The notes beneath the pieces were generated by a model. It saw only the letters and a program-made list of their open reading frames with translations, did not search any database and was not told the DNA's origin. Below, piece after piece: positions 25,548 to 34,663 of a DNA stretch of 64,000 nt. The DNA is taken from positions 124,001 through 188,000 of the forward strand of contig NZ_FUYH01000001.1 of assembly GCF_900167605.1 (NCBI RefSeq), in the 5' to 3' direction. Numbering within the stretch: the stretch's first letter is position 1; every line of letters starts with the position of its first letter. The translations under genes were made by a program, and so were the position numbers. This DNA is from Caloramator quimbayensis. GTDB lineage: Bacteria > Bacillota > Clostridia > Clostridiales > Caloramatoraceae.

Positions 25548-26522
25548 TTAAAGTTTTGAATTATCCTTTATAAAATTAATAAGTTCATCTGCCTGTGCAA
25601 AGCAAACCCCTGTCACAGTATCTGCACATCCATAATAAATAGCAATTCTTCCACTGTCTTTATCATGTAAAGCTGCGCAAGGAAACACTACATTAGGTAC
25701 ATCTCCGACACATTCATAAAGTTTTTGAGGAGATAAAAGATATGGCTCAGTTCTATACTTAACTTTCCACGGTTCATCAATATCAAGTAATGCTGCTCCA
25801 AAACTATATACATAACCATTACATGAAGTTAACACTCCATGATAGAAAAGAAGCCATCCTTCCTCAGTTTCAATAGGTACAGGTCCTGCCCCTATCTTTG
25901 TTGACTGCCACCATCCTCTTGGTGCCATAACATGACGGTGTTTTCCCCAATATATAAGATCTGGTGATTCACTATAAAATATATCTCCAAATTTAGTATG
26001 ACCTGTATCGCTTGGTCTGCTTAGCATAGCATATTTACCATTTATTTTTCTTGGAAATAAAACACCATTTCTGTTATAAGGTAGAAAAGCATTTTCTAAT
26101 TGATAAAAAGTTTTAAAATCAAAAGTATATGCAATCCCTATTGTAGGTCCATGATATCCATTGCACCATGTAACATAATACCTATCCTCAATAAAACATA
26201 CTCTCGGGTCATATCCATATTCAAATTTCCCAATTTCTTCATCTTCATACTTAAATCTAATAGGTTCTTCATCGATTATCCAATTTATACCATCTTTACT
26301 GAAGCCTGCATGTAAAAGCATCTCTCTTCTCTTGTCATCACACCTGAAAACTCCAGCAAATCCATCTTTAAAAGGAACTACAGCACTATTAAATATACTA
26401 TTGCTCCTTTTTATAGCATCTCTTTGAATAATTGGATTTTTAGAATACCTCCAGACAACATCTCTGCAGCCTTCTGGTTTTTCTTCCCAAGGTATGTTTG
26501 GCAGACTACCTGATAATATCAT
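25548..26522 (-). CDS. Beta-mannoside phosphorylase-like enzyme, family GH130
   Basis: About 324 residues from ATG 26522, which has GGGGG upstream; an in-frame ATG at 26537 has none. GH130 five-bladed propeller features: [38 protein letters not shown] with the catalytic Asp, [21 protein letters not shown] and [23 protein letters not shown]. Members phosphorolyse beta-1,4-mannosides, including Man-beta-1,4-GlcNAc from N-glycan cores, giving mannose 1-phosphate; some instead hydrolyse. The phosphate-binding residues cannot be judged without alignment. No signal peptide. It follows the DUF624 gene by about 50 bp. Confidence 0.9.
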   Translation of the reverse strand: MILSGSLPNIPWEEKPEGCRDVVWRYSKNPIIQRDAIKRSNSIFNSAVVPFKDGFAGVFRCDDKRREMLLHAGFSKDGINWIIDEEPIRFKYEDEEIGKFEYGYDPRVCFIEDRYYVTWCNGYHGPTIGIAYTFDFKTFYQLENAFLPYNRNGVLFPRKINGKYAMLSRPSDTGHTKFGDIFYSESPDLIYWGKHRHVMAPRGWWQSTKIGAGPVPIETEEGWLLFYHGVLTSCNGYVYSFGAALLDIDEPWKVKYRTEPYLLSPQKLYECVGDVPNVVFPCAALHDKDSGRIAIYYGCADTVTGVCFAQADELINFIKDNSKL

Positions 26523-26573
26523 TTTTTTGACCCCCATTCATAAATTCTTTATTTAAAATAAAAATTTATAAGC

Positions 26574-27275
26574 TTATTTATCAAGCAAAGAATCTTGTTT
26601 TTTCTTCATTTCTTCCAAATCTTGTATAATATTTTTTTGAATATACATAATACCAAAGGCTATGACGCTTGCAAAAATCAAAAAAGGAAGAATAGATAAA
26701 TAGAGCATAATTTGACTAATCAATATTACCATAAAAATTAATATCAATGTATTTTTAACTTTAACTATTAAAAAAAACATTGAAAACTTTATTAAGTCCT
26801 TAGTTTTTAAATAAAATCGGGTCAATACAGGGTACATATATAACCCTATACTTAATATAAAAAATAGAAGCACATAAAAAACAGGAATCAAAAATTTTCC
26901 ATGACCTATATTTTTTATAATCCTTATATCCTCAATAAGAGCAAAAATTATTAAAAATTGAACTGACCACACAAATAAAGATTGAACAAAATTAACTTTA
27001 TATGCCTTAAAATAATCCCTAACTGTATTTATATCCTTTTCTCTTTCAAGTTTGCCCATTATACTTAAAAGAGCTGTAGCAGCAGGACCTTCAAGTAAAA
27101 AAGTAACTACAAAAAATAAAAATCCTTCTGAAAATATCTTTTCTTTATATGCAGCTATAGTTAAAATTAGCGGGAAACTAGTTAAAACAAAACAAAAATT
27201 CGCCATAAAAAAATACCATATATAATTTGAAATAGTATATAAAGGGGAATCAAAAATATCTTTTTTCTTTACCAC
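26574..27275 (-). CDS. DUF624 (YesL-like) membrane protein
   Basis: 233 residues starting at GTG 27275 with AAGGAG upstream. Five or six hydrophobic segments, with the characteristic opening IFDSPLYTISNYIWYFFMANFCFVLTSFPLILTI and the central GKLEREKDINTVRDYFKAYKVNF. YesL-like proteins are found beside LplABC-type transporters and polysaccharide-degrading enzymes in Bacilli and Clostridia, but their function is not established. Here it heads the two-gene operon with GH130. Confidence 0.85.
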   Translation of the reverse strand: MVKKKDIFDSPLYTISNYIWYFFMANFCFVLTSFPLILTIAAYKEKIFSEGFLFFVVTFLLEGPAATALLSIMGKLEREKDINTVRDYFKAYKVNFVQSLFVWSVQFLIIFALIEDIRIIKNIGHGKFLIPVFYVLLFFILSIGLYMYPVLTRFYLKTKDLIKFSMFFLIVKVKNTLILIFMVILISQIMLYLSILPFLIFASVIAFGIMYIQKNIIQDLEEMKKKQDSLLDK

Positions 27276-27343
27276 GAAATTTCTCCTTTTTAATAAAAAT
27301 TACAATAATTAAATGTTACCTTATTTTTAACTTTTTTTCAAGC

Positions 27344-27387
27344 AAAAATCACCATAGATAACCATATTTGTCATCATCTATGGTGAT
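27344..27387 (-). terminator. Terminator of the chemoreceptor gene
   Basis: ATCACCATAGAT and ATCTATGGTGAT form a 12-bp stem, followed on the minus strand by five T; 20 bp after the stop codon. Confidence 0.85.
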
Positions 27388-27406
27388 ATTTTATATAATA
27401 TTTCTC

Positions 27407-29413
27407 TTATAATTTAATTATACTCATTACTTCCTTAAGCTTATTTGCACCCTCTAAATTTTCGTGGGATGTCTCCCTTACTCCATCGATTGCAACTACT
27501 ATGTTTTGAGTTTTGCCCGCGATGTTTTCTGTACCTATTGCCCCCTCATTAACAGTTTTTGCAACATCTCCTATTGCCTTTACTATGTCTGCTACGGCTT
27601 TATTTGCCTCTTTTATCTGAATATTTACTTCTTCCATATAATCAGCAATTTTATCAGCATCATTATTGTACTGGCCTGCCAATTCTATAAAAGCGTTATA
27701 ATCGCTGTTAACATTATTTTCTATGAATTCGAGCATTTCGCTTCCGCCCTTTGATAGGTTTTGAACGGAGCGGTTTACAACCTCAACAACCTTTTGTATA
27801 TTTTCTGCTATCTTTGAGGACTCCTCAGCAAGCTTTCTGACCTCATCTGCAACAACTGCAAATCCTCTTCCTGCTTCTCCAGCTCTTGCCGCTTCAATTG
27901 CTGCGTTAAGAGCAAGAAGATTTGTTTGAGATGTTATTCCTATTATAGCATCTGCAAGTTCGTTTATTTTCTGTACCTGTTTAGAATCATCGATTGCTTT
28001 TTCTAAATCAACTTTTACCTTTTCATATATTTTAAGAGCATTATCTTTAGATTCTTTAGTTCCATTTTCAATCATCTCTGCCCTATCTTTTATTTCGTCA
28101 GCATACTGTGCAACTTTTTCTATTCTTTCTTTTATATTCTCAACATTTGAGAGTATTGCATCTGAAGTTGCTGTAACCTCTTCAGTAGATGCTGAGGTTT
28201 CTTCCATGCCGGCCGCAAGCTGCTCAGTTGTAGCCATAGTATCATCCGCCTCAAGTTTTAGAGAATCAACGGTCTTTGTAACTTTATTTGCATTCTCTTC
28301 AATTATATTTGAAACCTCAAGTATCTTACTTACAATTTCTCTAAGCTCCTTTCTAAGATTTGCTACAGCGCCTGCAATATGCCCAACCTCACCTTTATAT
28401 TTTAAAAGATAATCATATTCTGCCTTGTTACCAAGTTGAAAATTAGAAGTTTCATCAATTAGATTAACAATCTTTTTAAGAGGTTTTGTAAACCTATTAA
28501 CAAAGAAGTACGCTGCCACAAGGGCTATTATGCCTATAACTCCAAAAACCAAAAGAAGCGAATATATCATTTTATTAATTGGTGCTACAATTTCGCTTTT
28601 ATCAGCAGTAGTAACAACAATCCATCCTGTCTTTTTTGTAAAATCATAGGCTGCTATTTTATCTATGCCTTTGTAATTATAAACTATAGCATTCCTTGAA
28701 AGTTTTTCCCCTGATTTTAACTTTTCAACTAAAGCTTTAACTGTATCATTTTCAACTAATTTTCCTATCTTCTCTTTATCCTTATGGTAAACCATCATGC
28801 CCTTTTCATCAACAATATATGTATAACCTGATTTTAATCCCGCAACTCCTTCATCTTTAACAAATTTAGAAAAACTGCTGCACTTTACTGCACTTGCAAC
28901 AAAACCCTTAATATCCCCATCTATTATTACAGGATAAGTAACTGCAACTACAAGCTCCCCTGTTGATTTTGATACTAAAACTTCACTTATTACAGGCTTT
29001 TTATTATTTAATGTATCAATAGTATACTGCCTGTCCATAACACTTTTACCAATAAGTTTTCTATCGCTGTCCGCAACAACTGTACCTTCTTTATTAACCA
29101 AAAATATATGTTCACAATTTCCAACATCATTTAAATGGTTATCGAATATTCTGCTTACAGTTTCAGAATCTCCTTTTCCTGATAGAAGATTTTTTACGTC
29201 ATTTGATTCTGAAAGACCATGAAGCTCTGATATTTCCCTTTCAAGTAAAACATCAATCTTTTCAGCTTCAGAAGAGGAAACATTTAGTATTTCACCCTTA
29301 ACTCTATTATTAATCTCATTTTTTACCTTAGTATTTGTGGTCATCCCAATAATAATCATAGCTGAAACAAAAACCGTCAGAATAAGTATTGATATTTTTT
29401 TCCCCATTGACAC
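27407..29413 (-). CDS. Methyl-accepting chemotaxis protein with extracellular dCache-type sensor
   Basis: 668 residues. A first membrane helix ([20 protein letters not shown]) and a second around residue 285-310 ([20 protein letters not shown]) bracket a 250-residue extracellular sensor with the double-Cache pattern ([44 protein letters not shown]). A HAMP segment and the cytoplasmic signalling coiled coil follow, with the conserved tip [39 protein letters not shown]. It starts at GTG behind GAGGGGG. A good sigma-D promoter lies upstream. Ligands of dCache domains are often amino acids or sugars; its position between glycan and nag genes hints at a sugar, but that is inference. Confidence 0.93.
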   Translation of the reverse strand: MSMGKKISILILTVFVSAMIIIGMTTNTKVKNEINNRVKGEILNVSSSEAEKIDVLLEREISELHGLSESNDVKNLLSGKGDSETVSRIFDNHLNDVGNCEHIFLVNKEGTVVADSDRKLIGKSVMDRQYTIDTLNNKKPVISEVLVSKSTGELVVAVTYPVIIDGDIKGFVASAVKCSSFSKFVKDEGVAGLKSGYTYIVDEKGMMVYHKDKEKIGKLVENDTVKALVEKLKSGEKLSRNAIVYNYKGIDKIAAYDFTKKTGWIVVTTADKSEIVAPINKMIYSLLLVFGVIGIIALVAAYFFVNRFTKPLKKIVNLIDETSNFQLGNKAEYDYLLKYKGEVGHIAGAVANLRKELREIVSKILEVSNIIEENANKVTKTVDSLKLEADDTMATTEQLAAGMEETSASTEEVTATSDAILSNVENIKERIEKVAQYADEIKDRAEMIENGTKESKDNALKIYEKVKVDLEKAIDDSKQVQKINELADAIIGITSQTNLLALNAAIEAARAGEAGRGFAVVADEVRKLAEESSKIAENIQKVVEVVNRSVQNLSKGGSEMLEFIENNVNSDYNAFIELAGQYNNDADKIADYMEEVNIQIKEANKAVADIVKAIGDVAKTVNEGAIGTENIAGKTQNIVVAIDGVRETSHENLEGANKLKEVMSIIKL

Positions 29414-29447
29414 CTATTATTCCCCCTCTTTTTTATATTTAATATAG

Positions 29448-29474
29448 TTGTCGACATTTTTTTTGCATACTTTA
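29448..29474 (-). promoter_or_regulatory. Sigma-D (FliA-type) motility promoter of the chemoreceptor gene
   Basis: Minus strand TAAA (29471-29474), 15-bp spacer, GTCGACAA (29448-29455), against the consensus TAAA-N15-GCCGATAA: 10 of 12 bases match with exact spacing. It ends 35 bp before the GTG start. Confidence 0.75.
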
Positions 29475-29627
29475 CATATTTTTTACACAAATATACTTTT
29501 CGTATATGTACCTATAAAATTTTTAAAATATATTCTTGTTATAAAACGTATTTGCTCTATATATTATAATTATAATCTTTTAGATATTTTTTACGGGTTA
29601 TCTGATTAAAAATTGAGATTATACTAT

Positions 29628-29674
29628 AAAATTAAGGCAATACCTTCTTACTAAAGGTACTGCCTTAATTTTAC
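29628..29674 (-). terminator. Terminator of the nagR-nagB operon
   Basis: AAAATTAAGGCA.TACCTT and AAGGTA.TGCCTTAATTTT pair with one mismatch; the hairpin begins at the nagB stop codon. Confidence 0.82.
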
Positions 29675-30417
29675 GCTATACAATTCTTTTTTTCTATAAG
29701 GGATGCCGCATCACTGTCTGCTATTATTTCAACATTTTTGTGAAGTTTTAATATCGATGCTGGTATGAAGGTGCTTACCCCGCTTTCAACCATGTGCTTT
29801 ATAATCGGAGCCTTGCTTTTCCCGCTTGCAAGAAGTATTATTTTTTCTGCTCTCATTATATCTCCAATTCCCATTGTAATCGCCCTTTGAGGAACTTTGC
29901 TTATATCATCAAAGAATCTCGAATTTGCCTTTCTTGTATCTTCAGTTAAATCAGTAACGTGGGTTCTTAATGTAAGATCCTTAGAAGGTTCATTAAATCC
30001 TATATGCCCGTTTACCCCTATGCCTAATATCTGAATATCTATAGGACCAAGTTTTTCAAGAAATTTATTATATCTTTCACACTCCGCCTTTGCATCCTTT
30101 GCTGTTCCATCGGGTATAAATACATTTTCCTCTTTTATATTTATATGATTAAAAAGATTATTTTTCATAAAATATATATAGCTCTGCTCGTTTTCCTTAT
30201 CGAGTCCTATATACTCATCGAGATTAAAAGTTGTAACTTTAGAAAAATCAACCTTACCAGCTTTATAATATTCTATCAGTTTTTTATACATTCCAAGTGG
30301 AGTCGACCCCGTCGCAAGTCCTAAAACGGACTCTCTTTTTATATTGATTTGATTAACTATATATTCTGCTGCTAAATTACTCATTTCATCATAATTAGAA
30401 ACAACCGATATCCTCAT
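29671..30417 (-). CDS. nagB: Glucosamine-6-phosphate deaminase
   Basis: 248 residues, usual length. Converts glucosamine 6-phosphate to fructose 6-phosphate and ammonia, the step that sends amino sugars into glycolysis. Hallmarks: LGLATGSTPLGMYKKLIEYYK, TTFNLDEYIGLDKENEQSY, GIGVNGHIGFNEPSKDL and the lid segment RTHVTDLTEDTRKANSRFF. GGAGG before ATG. It lies 20 bp behind its regulator gene in a two-gene operon. nagA, the deacetylase usually found beside it, is not in the window, so deacetylation must be encoded elsewhere. It is the metabolic outlet for GlcNAc from the glycan island. Confidence 0.96.
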   Translation of the reverse strand: MRISVVSNYDEMSNLAAEYIVNQINIKRESVLGLATGSTPLGMYKKLIEYYKAGKVDFSKVTTFNLDEYIGLDKENEQSYIYFMKNNLFNHINIKEENVFIPDGTAKDAKAECERYNKFLEKLGPIDIQILGIGVNGHIGFNEPSKDLTLRTHVTDLTEDTRKANSRFFDDISKVPQRAITMGIGDIMRAEKIILLASGKSKAPIIKHMVESGVSTFIPASILKLHKNVEIIADSDAASLIEKKNCIA

Positions 30418-30437
30418 ATTAACCCTCCATTCAAAAT

Positions 30438-31145
30438 CTAAAAATCATTGCTTATATTTATATTAAGCTTGTAAACCTGACAGTTATATATGGAATTTTC
30501 AATGAATATAAGCTCATTGTTTTCATCAAAATATCTGCTTTCTACCATAAGAAGAGGAAGAATCCTCTCTGTTTCAAAAAGTTTATAATGGGCTGAACTC
30601 ATAAGCAGTGATTGTATACTTGCCTTAGAAAGTTTTATATTTAGCCCCTGCTTTTTAAGGAAATTAAAAAGAGAGCCCTCTAAATCCTGTATTTTAATGC
30701 TGCTTATATATTTAAAAGGTATATATGCCGTTTCAATACCTACGACTTCATCTTCAATCTTTCTTCTTCTTTGAATTTCATATATGCATTCATCCTTCAG
30801 TTCTGGTATAGACATCTCATCCTTTTCGCATCTTCTAAAATTTAAAACTTCAGTTTTTGATTTCAGCCCCGTTTCATTAACTATTTCCGTAAAACTCATT
30901 ATGTTGTTTTGAGTAATCTTCGGAGAGCATACAAAGGTGCCTATTCCTTTCCTTCTCTCTAAAACACCTATGTTTACAAGGTTTCCTATTGCCTGTCTTA
31001 CAGTCATTCTGCTTATATTATACTTTTCAGCGATTTCCCTCTCGCTCTCAAGTTTTTCTCCAATTTTAATTTCACCCTTTTTTATCCTGTCCATTATATC
31101 GTTTTGAAGCTTTATATATGCAGGCTCCATATTATCCTTTGGCAT
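30438..31145 (-). CDS. GntR/HutC-family regulator, NagR (YvoA) type
   Basis: 235 residues. GntR winged helix at residues 8-75 (YIKLQNDIMDRIKKGEIKIGEKLESEREIAEKYNISRMTVRQAIGNLVNIGVLERRKGIGTFV), followed by a UTRA ligand domain (CIYEIQRRRKIEDEVVGIETAYIPF, ... LLMVESRYFDENNELIFIENSIY). NagR-type repressors bind amino-sugar phosphates and release DNA. Two TGGTATATACCA-type boxes lie upstream, one across its -35 hexamer, so it very probably represses itself and nagB. Whether it also reaches the glycan operons is unknown; I saw no copy of the box there. Confidence 0.9.
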   Translation of the reverse strand: MPKDNMEPAYIKLQNDIMDRIKKGEIKIGEKLESEREIAEKYNISRMTVRQAIGNLVNIGVLERRKGIGTFVCSPKITQNNIMSFTEIVNETGLKSKTEVLNFRRCEKDEMSIPELKDECIYEIQRRRKIEDEVVGIETAYIPFKYISSIKIQDLEGSLFNFLKKQGLNIKLSKASIQSLLMSSAHYKLFETERILPLLMVESRYFDENNELIFIENSIYNCQVYKLNINISNDF

Positions 31146-31168
31146 ATTTATCCCTTCTTTCTAATTTT

Positions 31169-31197
31169 ATTTTACCATATTCAGCATCAAATGTATA
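31169..31197 (-). promoter_or_regulatory. Promoter of the nagR-nagB operon
   Basis: Minus strand TATACA (31192-31197), 17-bp spacer, TAAAAT (31169-31174). The -35 element lies within the proximal operator box. Confidence 0.55.
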
Positions 31198-31224
31198 TAC
31201 CATATTTAAAATTGGTATATACCA
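31191..31224. promoter_or_regulatory. Two NagR-type operator boxes
   Basis: TGGTATATACCA at 31213-31224 is a perfect 12-bp palindrome. A second box at 31191-31202 matches it in 10 of 12 bases. The boxes are 22 bp apart, about two helical turns, on the same DNA face. They resemble the GGTnTAnACC-type sites of NagR/DasR regulators. Confidence 0.7.
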
Positions 31225-31240
31225 CATCGTATATTTTTTT

Positions 31241-31261
31241 AGGCTGATTTTTTATCAGCCT
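31241..31261. repeat. Hairpin-forming inverted repeat downstream of the amidase gene
   Basis: AGGCTGAT and ATCAGCCT around TTTTT. On the minus strand it is followed by an A-run rather than a T-run, so it is not a standard terminator for the amidase gene, whose stop is 77 bp upstream. Confidence 0.5.
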
Positions 31262-31337
31262 AAAATTCACTCAATGAAACAAACCTATATTTTTGTAATT
31301 ATTAATACCATCGAAAAATAATTCTGTAAACTATCCA

Positions 31338-32513
31338 TTATCCGTTTATATGAATAAGCAGGAATTTAATCCCCTTATCTCCCCATCCAAGATCCCAAGG
31401 TACATGATATCTATCAGCGGTATGGGAATTTACGAGAGGATATCCGTGGGAATCATAGGATGTTACAACAGCAAAATGATCCGCCTTTCCTTTTTTCTCA
31501 TAACATATCAAATCTCCCAATTGAAGTTTAGATACAAAGCCGCCTTCATAGCCTTCTACAGGTTTAGTTAATTCCTTATATGTCCCCTTCTTAATTAATT
31601 TTCCTTTTCCGCTGCTTAAAATATATTCTTTAAAAGATGCTGCATTGACCCATGCCCTGCTTCCAGAGCATTTTCCTCCTTTAGAGCCGCTGCAAAACCA
31701 AATACTATCCTCTAAAAGTCCCCCTCCCTCTTCATCCGAAAGAACCTGAGAGATAAAATTAGTACAATCTCCTCCTAAACCGTTGTAGTCGCTGTACTTT
31801 TTATTATATTTAAAACCGTTTCCGCTTCCCCATGCAGCACCGCAGTATTTATCTGCATAGGCTACTGCTCTTTGCCTGTTATAGGATACTTTTTCTGTTA
31901 TAACATTTGAAGTAAAAATATCTTCAAAGTCATCATAATTTTCTGTATCCTCTGTATCTTTTATATCCCCCGAATATCTTTGCATAGCATCTTCAAAGCA
32001 ATCTGTATAATAATCGCTGTAGATATAATATCCTTCATCCTTTTTAACAAGACTTAAATAGTGTCTTAGCCCTACTCCAAAGGAATTAACTGCCGGATTT
32101 TCATCTCTGACATATATATAATCAAATCTAATACTCTCTTCAAGAGAAACTTTTATTTTATTTTTAACCTCATACATTTTTTTAACTCTAACCATTGATT
32201 GTACATTGGTAAACTTTATCCCTCTCTCATCTGACCAGTCTTTTAAATATTTTACCCTTCTTACTTCATGTTCCATTGCCCACTGACCATATTTTTCAGA
32301 TGTATCAAATAAACCAGAAAGATTTCTCATATTTTTTGTAACAAGAGCCACGTTCCTTATGTTATATATTTTCTCAATTTCTTTAGCAATTTCATCTTTA
32401 GAATAGGGGTTTGAAATCACAAAGGCATCAGGAAGAAAAACATATATAAACAAAAGAACTACAGCTAAAACGGTTAAGATTATAAAGTAATGTATTTTCC
32501 TAAAAGAAACCAT
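31338..32513 (-). CDS. Membrane-anchored protein with C-terminal amidase_6-type domain
   Basis: About 391 residues from ATG 32513, chosen because GGAGG lies 5 nt upstream; the frame is open to 32567 without a ribosome site. A single membrane helix near the N-terminus (IHYFIILTVLAVVLLFIYVFL) anchors an extracytoplasmic protein. The last 180 residues match the putative amidase domain: YNRQRAVAYADKYCG, YSDYNGLGGDCTNFISQVL with the probable nucleophile Cys, and KADHFAVVTSYDSHGYP with His. Such proteins are common in spore formers and have a cysteine-peptidase fold; cell-wall amidase activity is assumed, not shown. The middle region (residues 30-190) is unassigned. Confidence 0.82.
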   Translation of the reverse strand: MVSFRKIHYFIILTVLAVVLLFIYVFLPDAFVISNPYSKDEIAKEIEKIYNIRNVALVTKNMRNLSGLFDTSEKYGQWAMEHEVRRVKYLKDWSDERGIKFTNVQSMVRVKKMYEVKNKIKVSLEESIRFDYIYVRDENPAVNSFGVGLRHYLSLVKKDEGYYIYSDYYTDCFEDAMQRYSGDIKDTEDTENYDDFEDIFTSNVITEKVSYNRQRAVAYADKYCGAAWGSGNGFKYNKKYSDYNGLGGDCTNFISQVLSDEEGGGLLEDSIWFCSGSKGGKCSGSRAWVNAASFKEYILSSGKGKLIKKGTYKELTKPVEGYEGGFVSKLQLGDLICYEKKGKADHFAVVTSYDSHGYPLVNSHTADRYHVPWDLGWGDKGIKFLLIHING

Positions 32514-32610
32514 TCTATCCTCCACCAATTTAGAATCTCTATACAATTTATATTCTATGTATTGCATTTATTATTCTAAAAAAACAGATGAATAAAAGAA
32601 AAATAAAAGA

Positions 32611-32633
32611 AAAAAGACCGGATTCCCGGTCTT
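32611..32633 (-). terminator. Terminator of rpmE
   Basis: AAGACCGG and CCGGTCTT around ATTC, followed on the minus strand by a six-base T-run, directly after the rpmE stop. Confidence 0.9.
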
Positions 32634-32634
32634 A

Positions 32635-32847
32635 TTATTCTTCTGATTTTAAGTTGTACTTCTTCATGAACTTTTCTACTCTTCCGCCAGTATCAACCAT
32701 CTTATGCTTTCCAGTGAAGAATGGGTGGCACTTTGAGCAAATTTCAACCTTTAATTCCTTTTTAACGGAACCAGTTGTAAAAGTATTGCCGCAAGCACAC
32801 TTAACTACTGCCTCATGGGAATAGTTTGGATGTAAATTCTCCTTCAT
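32635..32847 (-). CDS. rpmE: 50S ribosomal protein L31
   Basis: 70 residues from ATG 32847 (GAGGTGATATGG upstream). Zinc-binding type L31: [26 protein letters not shown] with the first Cys pair, then [16 protein letters not shown] with the second, and [15 protein letters not shown]. It bridges the ribosomal subunits near the central protuberance. The gene has its own promoter behind rho, the usual rho-rpmE order of low-GC Gram-positives. Confidence 0.97.
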   Translation of the reverse strand: MKENLHPNYSHEAVVKCACGNTFTTGSVKKELKVEICSKCHPFFTGKHKMVDTGGRVEKFMKKYNLKSEE

Positions 32848-32950
32848 CCATATCACCTCTTTCTCTGCTTATATTCTACATAATCCATTTTCATGGTTAT
32901 TATTTCTGTTCTCAATGCACAACTTGCTATGTAGGCATTTTGACCTTTAA

Positions 32951-32979
32951 ATTATATCACAAATTTTTTTTGTTATCAA
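32951..32979 (-). promoter_or_regulatory. Promoter of rpmE
   Basis: Minus strand TTGATA (32974-32979), 17-bp spacer, TATAAT (32951-32956). The transcript would begin near 32944 and have a leader of about 95 nt. Confidence 0.75.
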
Positions 32980-32996
32980 CTGTTTTTGCTATAACT

Positions 32997-34379
32997 CTAA
33001 TCTTTTATAATTTTAGGGAATATTTGTACAAACTCCCTGTTGTTTTTAGTCCTAAGCAGAGCTGTTAAAAGCTTTTCTGTTGCTTCCTGAGTGGTTTCGT
33101 TTGCCAAAAGCCTTCTTATAGCCATAACAGCATTATATTCATCCATAGAAAGAAGTAATTCTTCCTTTCTTGTTCCCGACTTGTTTATATCTATCGCAGG
33201 GAAAATCCTTCTTTCCTGAAGCTTTCTATCAAGATGAACTTCCATATTGCCAGTTCCTTTAAATTCTTCAAATATAACATCATCCATACGGCTTCCCGTT
33301 TCAACAAGGGCAGTTGAAATAATCGTAAGGCTTCCTCCCTCTTCAATATTTCTTGCAGCTCCAAAGAATTTCTTTGGCTGAATTAATGCCCCTGGATCAA
33401 GACCTCCAGATAGCGTTCTGCCCGTTGGAGAAATAGTAAGGTTATATGCCCTTGCAAGCCTTGTTATGCTGTCAAGAAGTATAACAACATCCCTTTTCAT
33501 CTCAACAAGCCTTTTTGCCCTTTCTAAAACAAGCTCTGCAACCCTTATATGATTCTCCGGTTCCTCATCAAAAGTAGAATAAACTATTTCACCTTTTATA
33601 GACCTTTGTATATCAGTAACTTCCTCAGGTCTTTCATCTATTAAAAGAACTATAAGGTCAATATCCGAATAATTCTGAGTTATTGCATTTGCTATTTTCT
33701 TTAAAAGTATGGTTTTGCCCGCTTTTGGAGGTGCAACTATAAGTCCTCTCTGTCCCCTTCCTATAGGAGCGAGTATATCAATAAGCCTTGTTGCTATATC
33801 GTTTCCTGTAGTTTCAAGGTTAAGCCTTCTGTTTGGATATATAGGAGTTAGCATTTCAAAAGGCTTTCTGCCTATTATCTTCTCCGGTGCCGCTCCGTTT
33901 ATCTCCTGAAGATAAATAAGAGCCTTATATTTTTCCGTTTCCTTTGGAAATCTTGCTTTGCCCTTAATTTTATCTCCTGTTTTTAGATTAAATTTTCTTA
34001 TCTGAGACGGAGAAACATATATATCCCTTGGACCCTGCTGATAGTTATCAAGCCTTAAAAATCCATAGGACTGATTTTCAATAAGCTCGAATATTCCCTC
34101 AACAGTTTCAGAATCAGCAATAAGTTCCTGCATCTTCCCTCTTTTTTCTTCATCAATGTCATTTAGCTTAATATCCTCAACAAGCTTTTCAACCTCAGGA
34201 ATCACAGCAGGTACAGGCTCATTAACCTCTTCTGTTTTATTTCGTTTTTCTTCATCAAGCCTTAAAATCTCCTCAATAAGCTCGCTCTTTCTGTATTTTG
34301 TAATAGACTTTATGTCGTACTCTTTGCCTATTTCCCTGAGTTCCTCAAGGGTTTTGTGTTTTAGTTCTTCAAAGTTCAT
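32997..34379 (-). CDS. rho: Transcription termination factor Rho
   Basis: 460 residues from ATG 34379, which has GGAGGTATAAT upstream; the longer open frame begins in poor sequence. N-terminal Rho_N SAP-like helix ([33 protein letters not shown]), an acidic linker, the OB-fold RNA-binding domain ([25 protein letters not shown]), and the RecA-type motor with Walker A ([13 protein letters not shown]), Walker B ([17 protein letters not shown]) and the Q/R-loop region ([30 protein letters not shown]). It is a hexameric helicase that releases RNA from polymerase. Linker is short, without the large insertion found in some bacteria. Confidence 0.97.
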   Translation of the reverse strand: MNFEELKHKTLEELREIGKEYDIKSITKYRKSELIEEILRLDEEKRNKTEEVNEPVPAVIPEVEKLVEDIKLNDIDEEKRGKMQELIADSETVEGIFELIENQSYGFLRLDNYQQGPRDIYVSPSQIRKFNLKTGDKIKGKARFPKETEKYKALIYLQEINGAAPEKIIGRKPFEMLTPIYPNRRLNLETTGNDIATRLIDILAPIGRGQRGLIVAPPKAGKTILLKKIANAITQNYSDIDLIVLLIDERPEEVTDIQRSIKGEIVYSTFDEEPENHIRVAELVLERAKRLVEMKRDVVILLDSITRLARAYNLTISPTGRTLSGGLDPGALIQPKKFFGAARNIEEGGSLTIISTALVETGSRMDDVIFEEFKGTGNMEVHLDRKLQERRIFPAIDINKSGTRKEELLLSMDEYNAVMAIRRLLANETTQEATEKLLTALLRTKNNREFVQIFPKIIKD

Positions 34380-34489
34380 ATTATACCTCCAAAATCGAGT
34401 AAAAATATAGACACATATATAATATTTAAAATTAATGTTCAAATTATAAAAAATATAACTTTATATGTAATATCAAAATGGGATTCATC

Positions 34490-34520
34490 TATTATATGAT
34501 ATTAAGGATGATATAATAGA
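34490..34520. repeat. Inverted repeat in the rho leader region
   Basis: CTATTATAT and ATATAATAG are perfect 9-bp arms around a 13-nt loop, about 110 bp upstream of rho. The arms contain TATAAT-like hexamers on both strands, so the region may hold the rho promoter, but I cannot name a -35 element. Confidence 0.4.
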
Positions 34521-34621
34521 AATTGAGCTCTTAAGATTTGTTTTGATATTCACGAAGGATATAACTATCGTCCTAACTTTATTATTCTACAACATTTGGA
34601 TAAAAAAGTAAAGAGGCATTT

Positions 34622-34653
34622 AAAAAGCAGCCTATTCTTAGAATACGCTGCCT
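34622..34653 (-). terminator. Terminator of glpX
   Basis: GCAGC.TATTC and GAATA.GCTGC with one mismatch around a 3-nt loop, T-run on the minus strand. Confidence 0.85.
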
Positions 34654-34663
34654 TAAATTTATT

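Noticed and set aside
32588-32824. Plus-strand open frame across rpmE
   Set aside because: It is opposite the L31 gene and spans its terminator; the L31 frame has all zinc cysteines.
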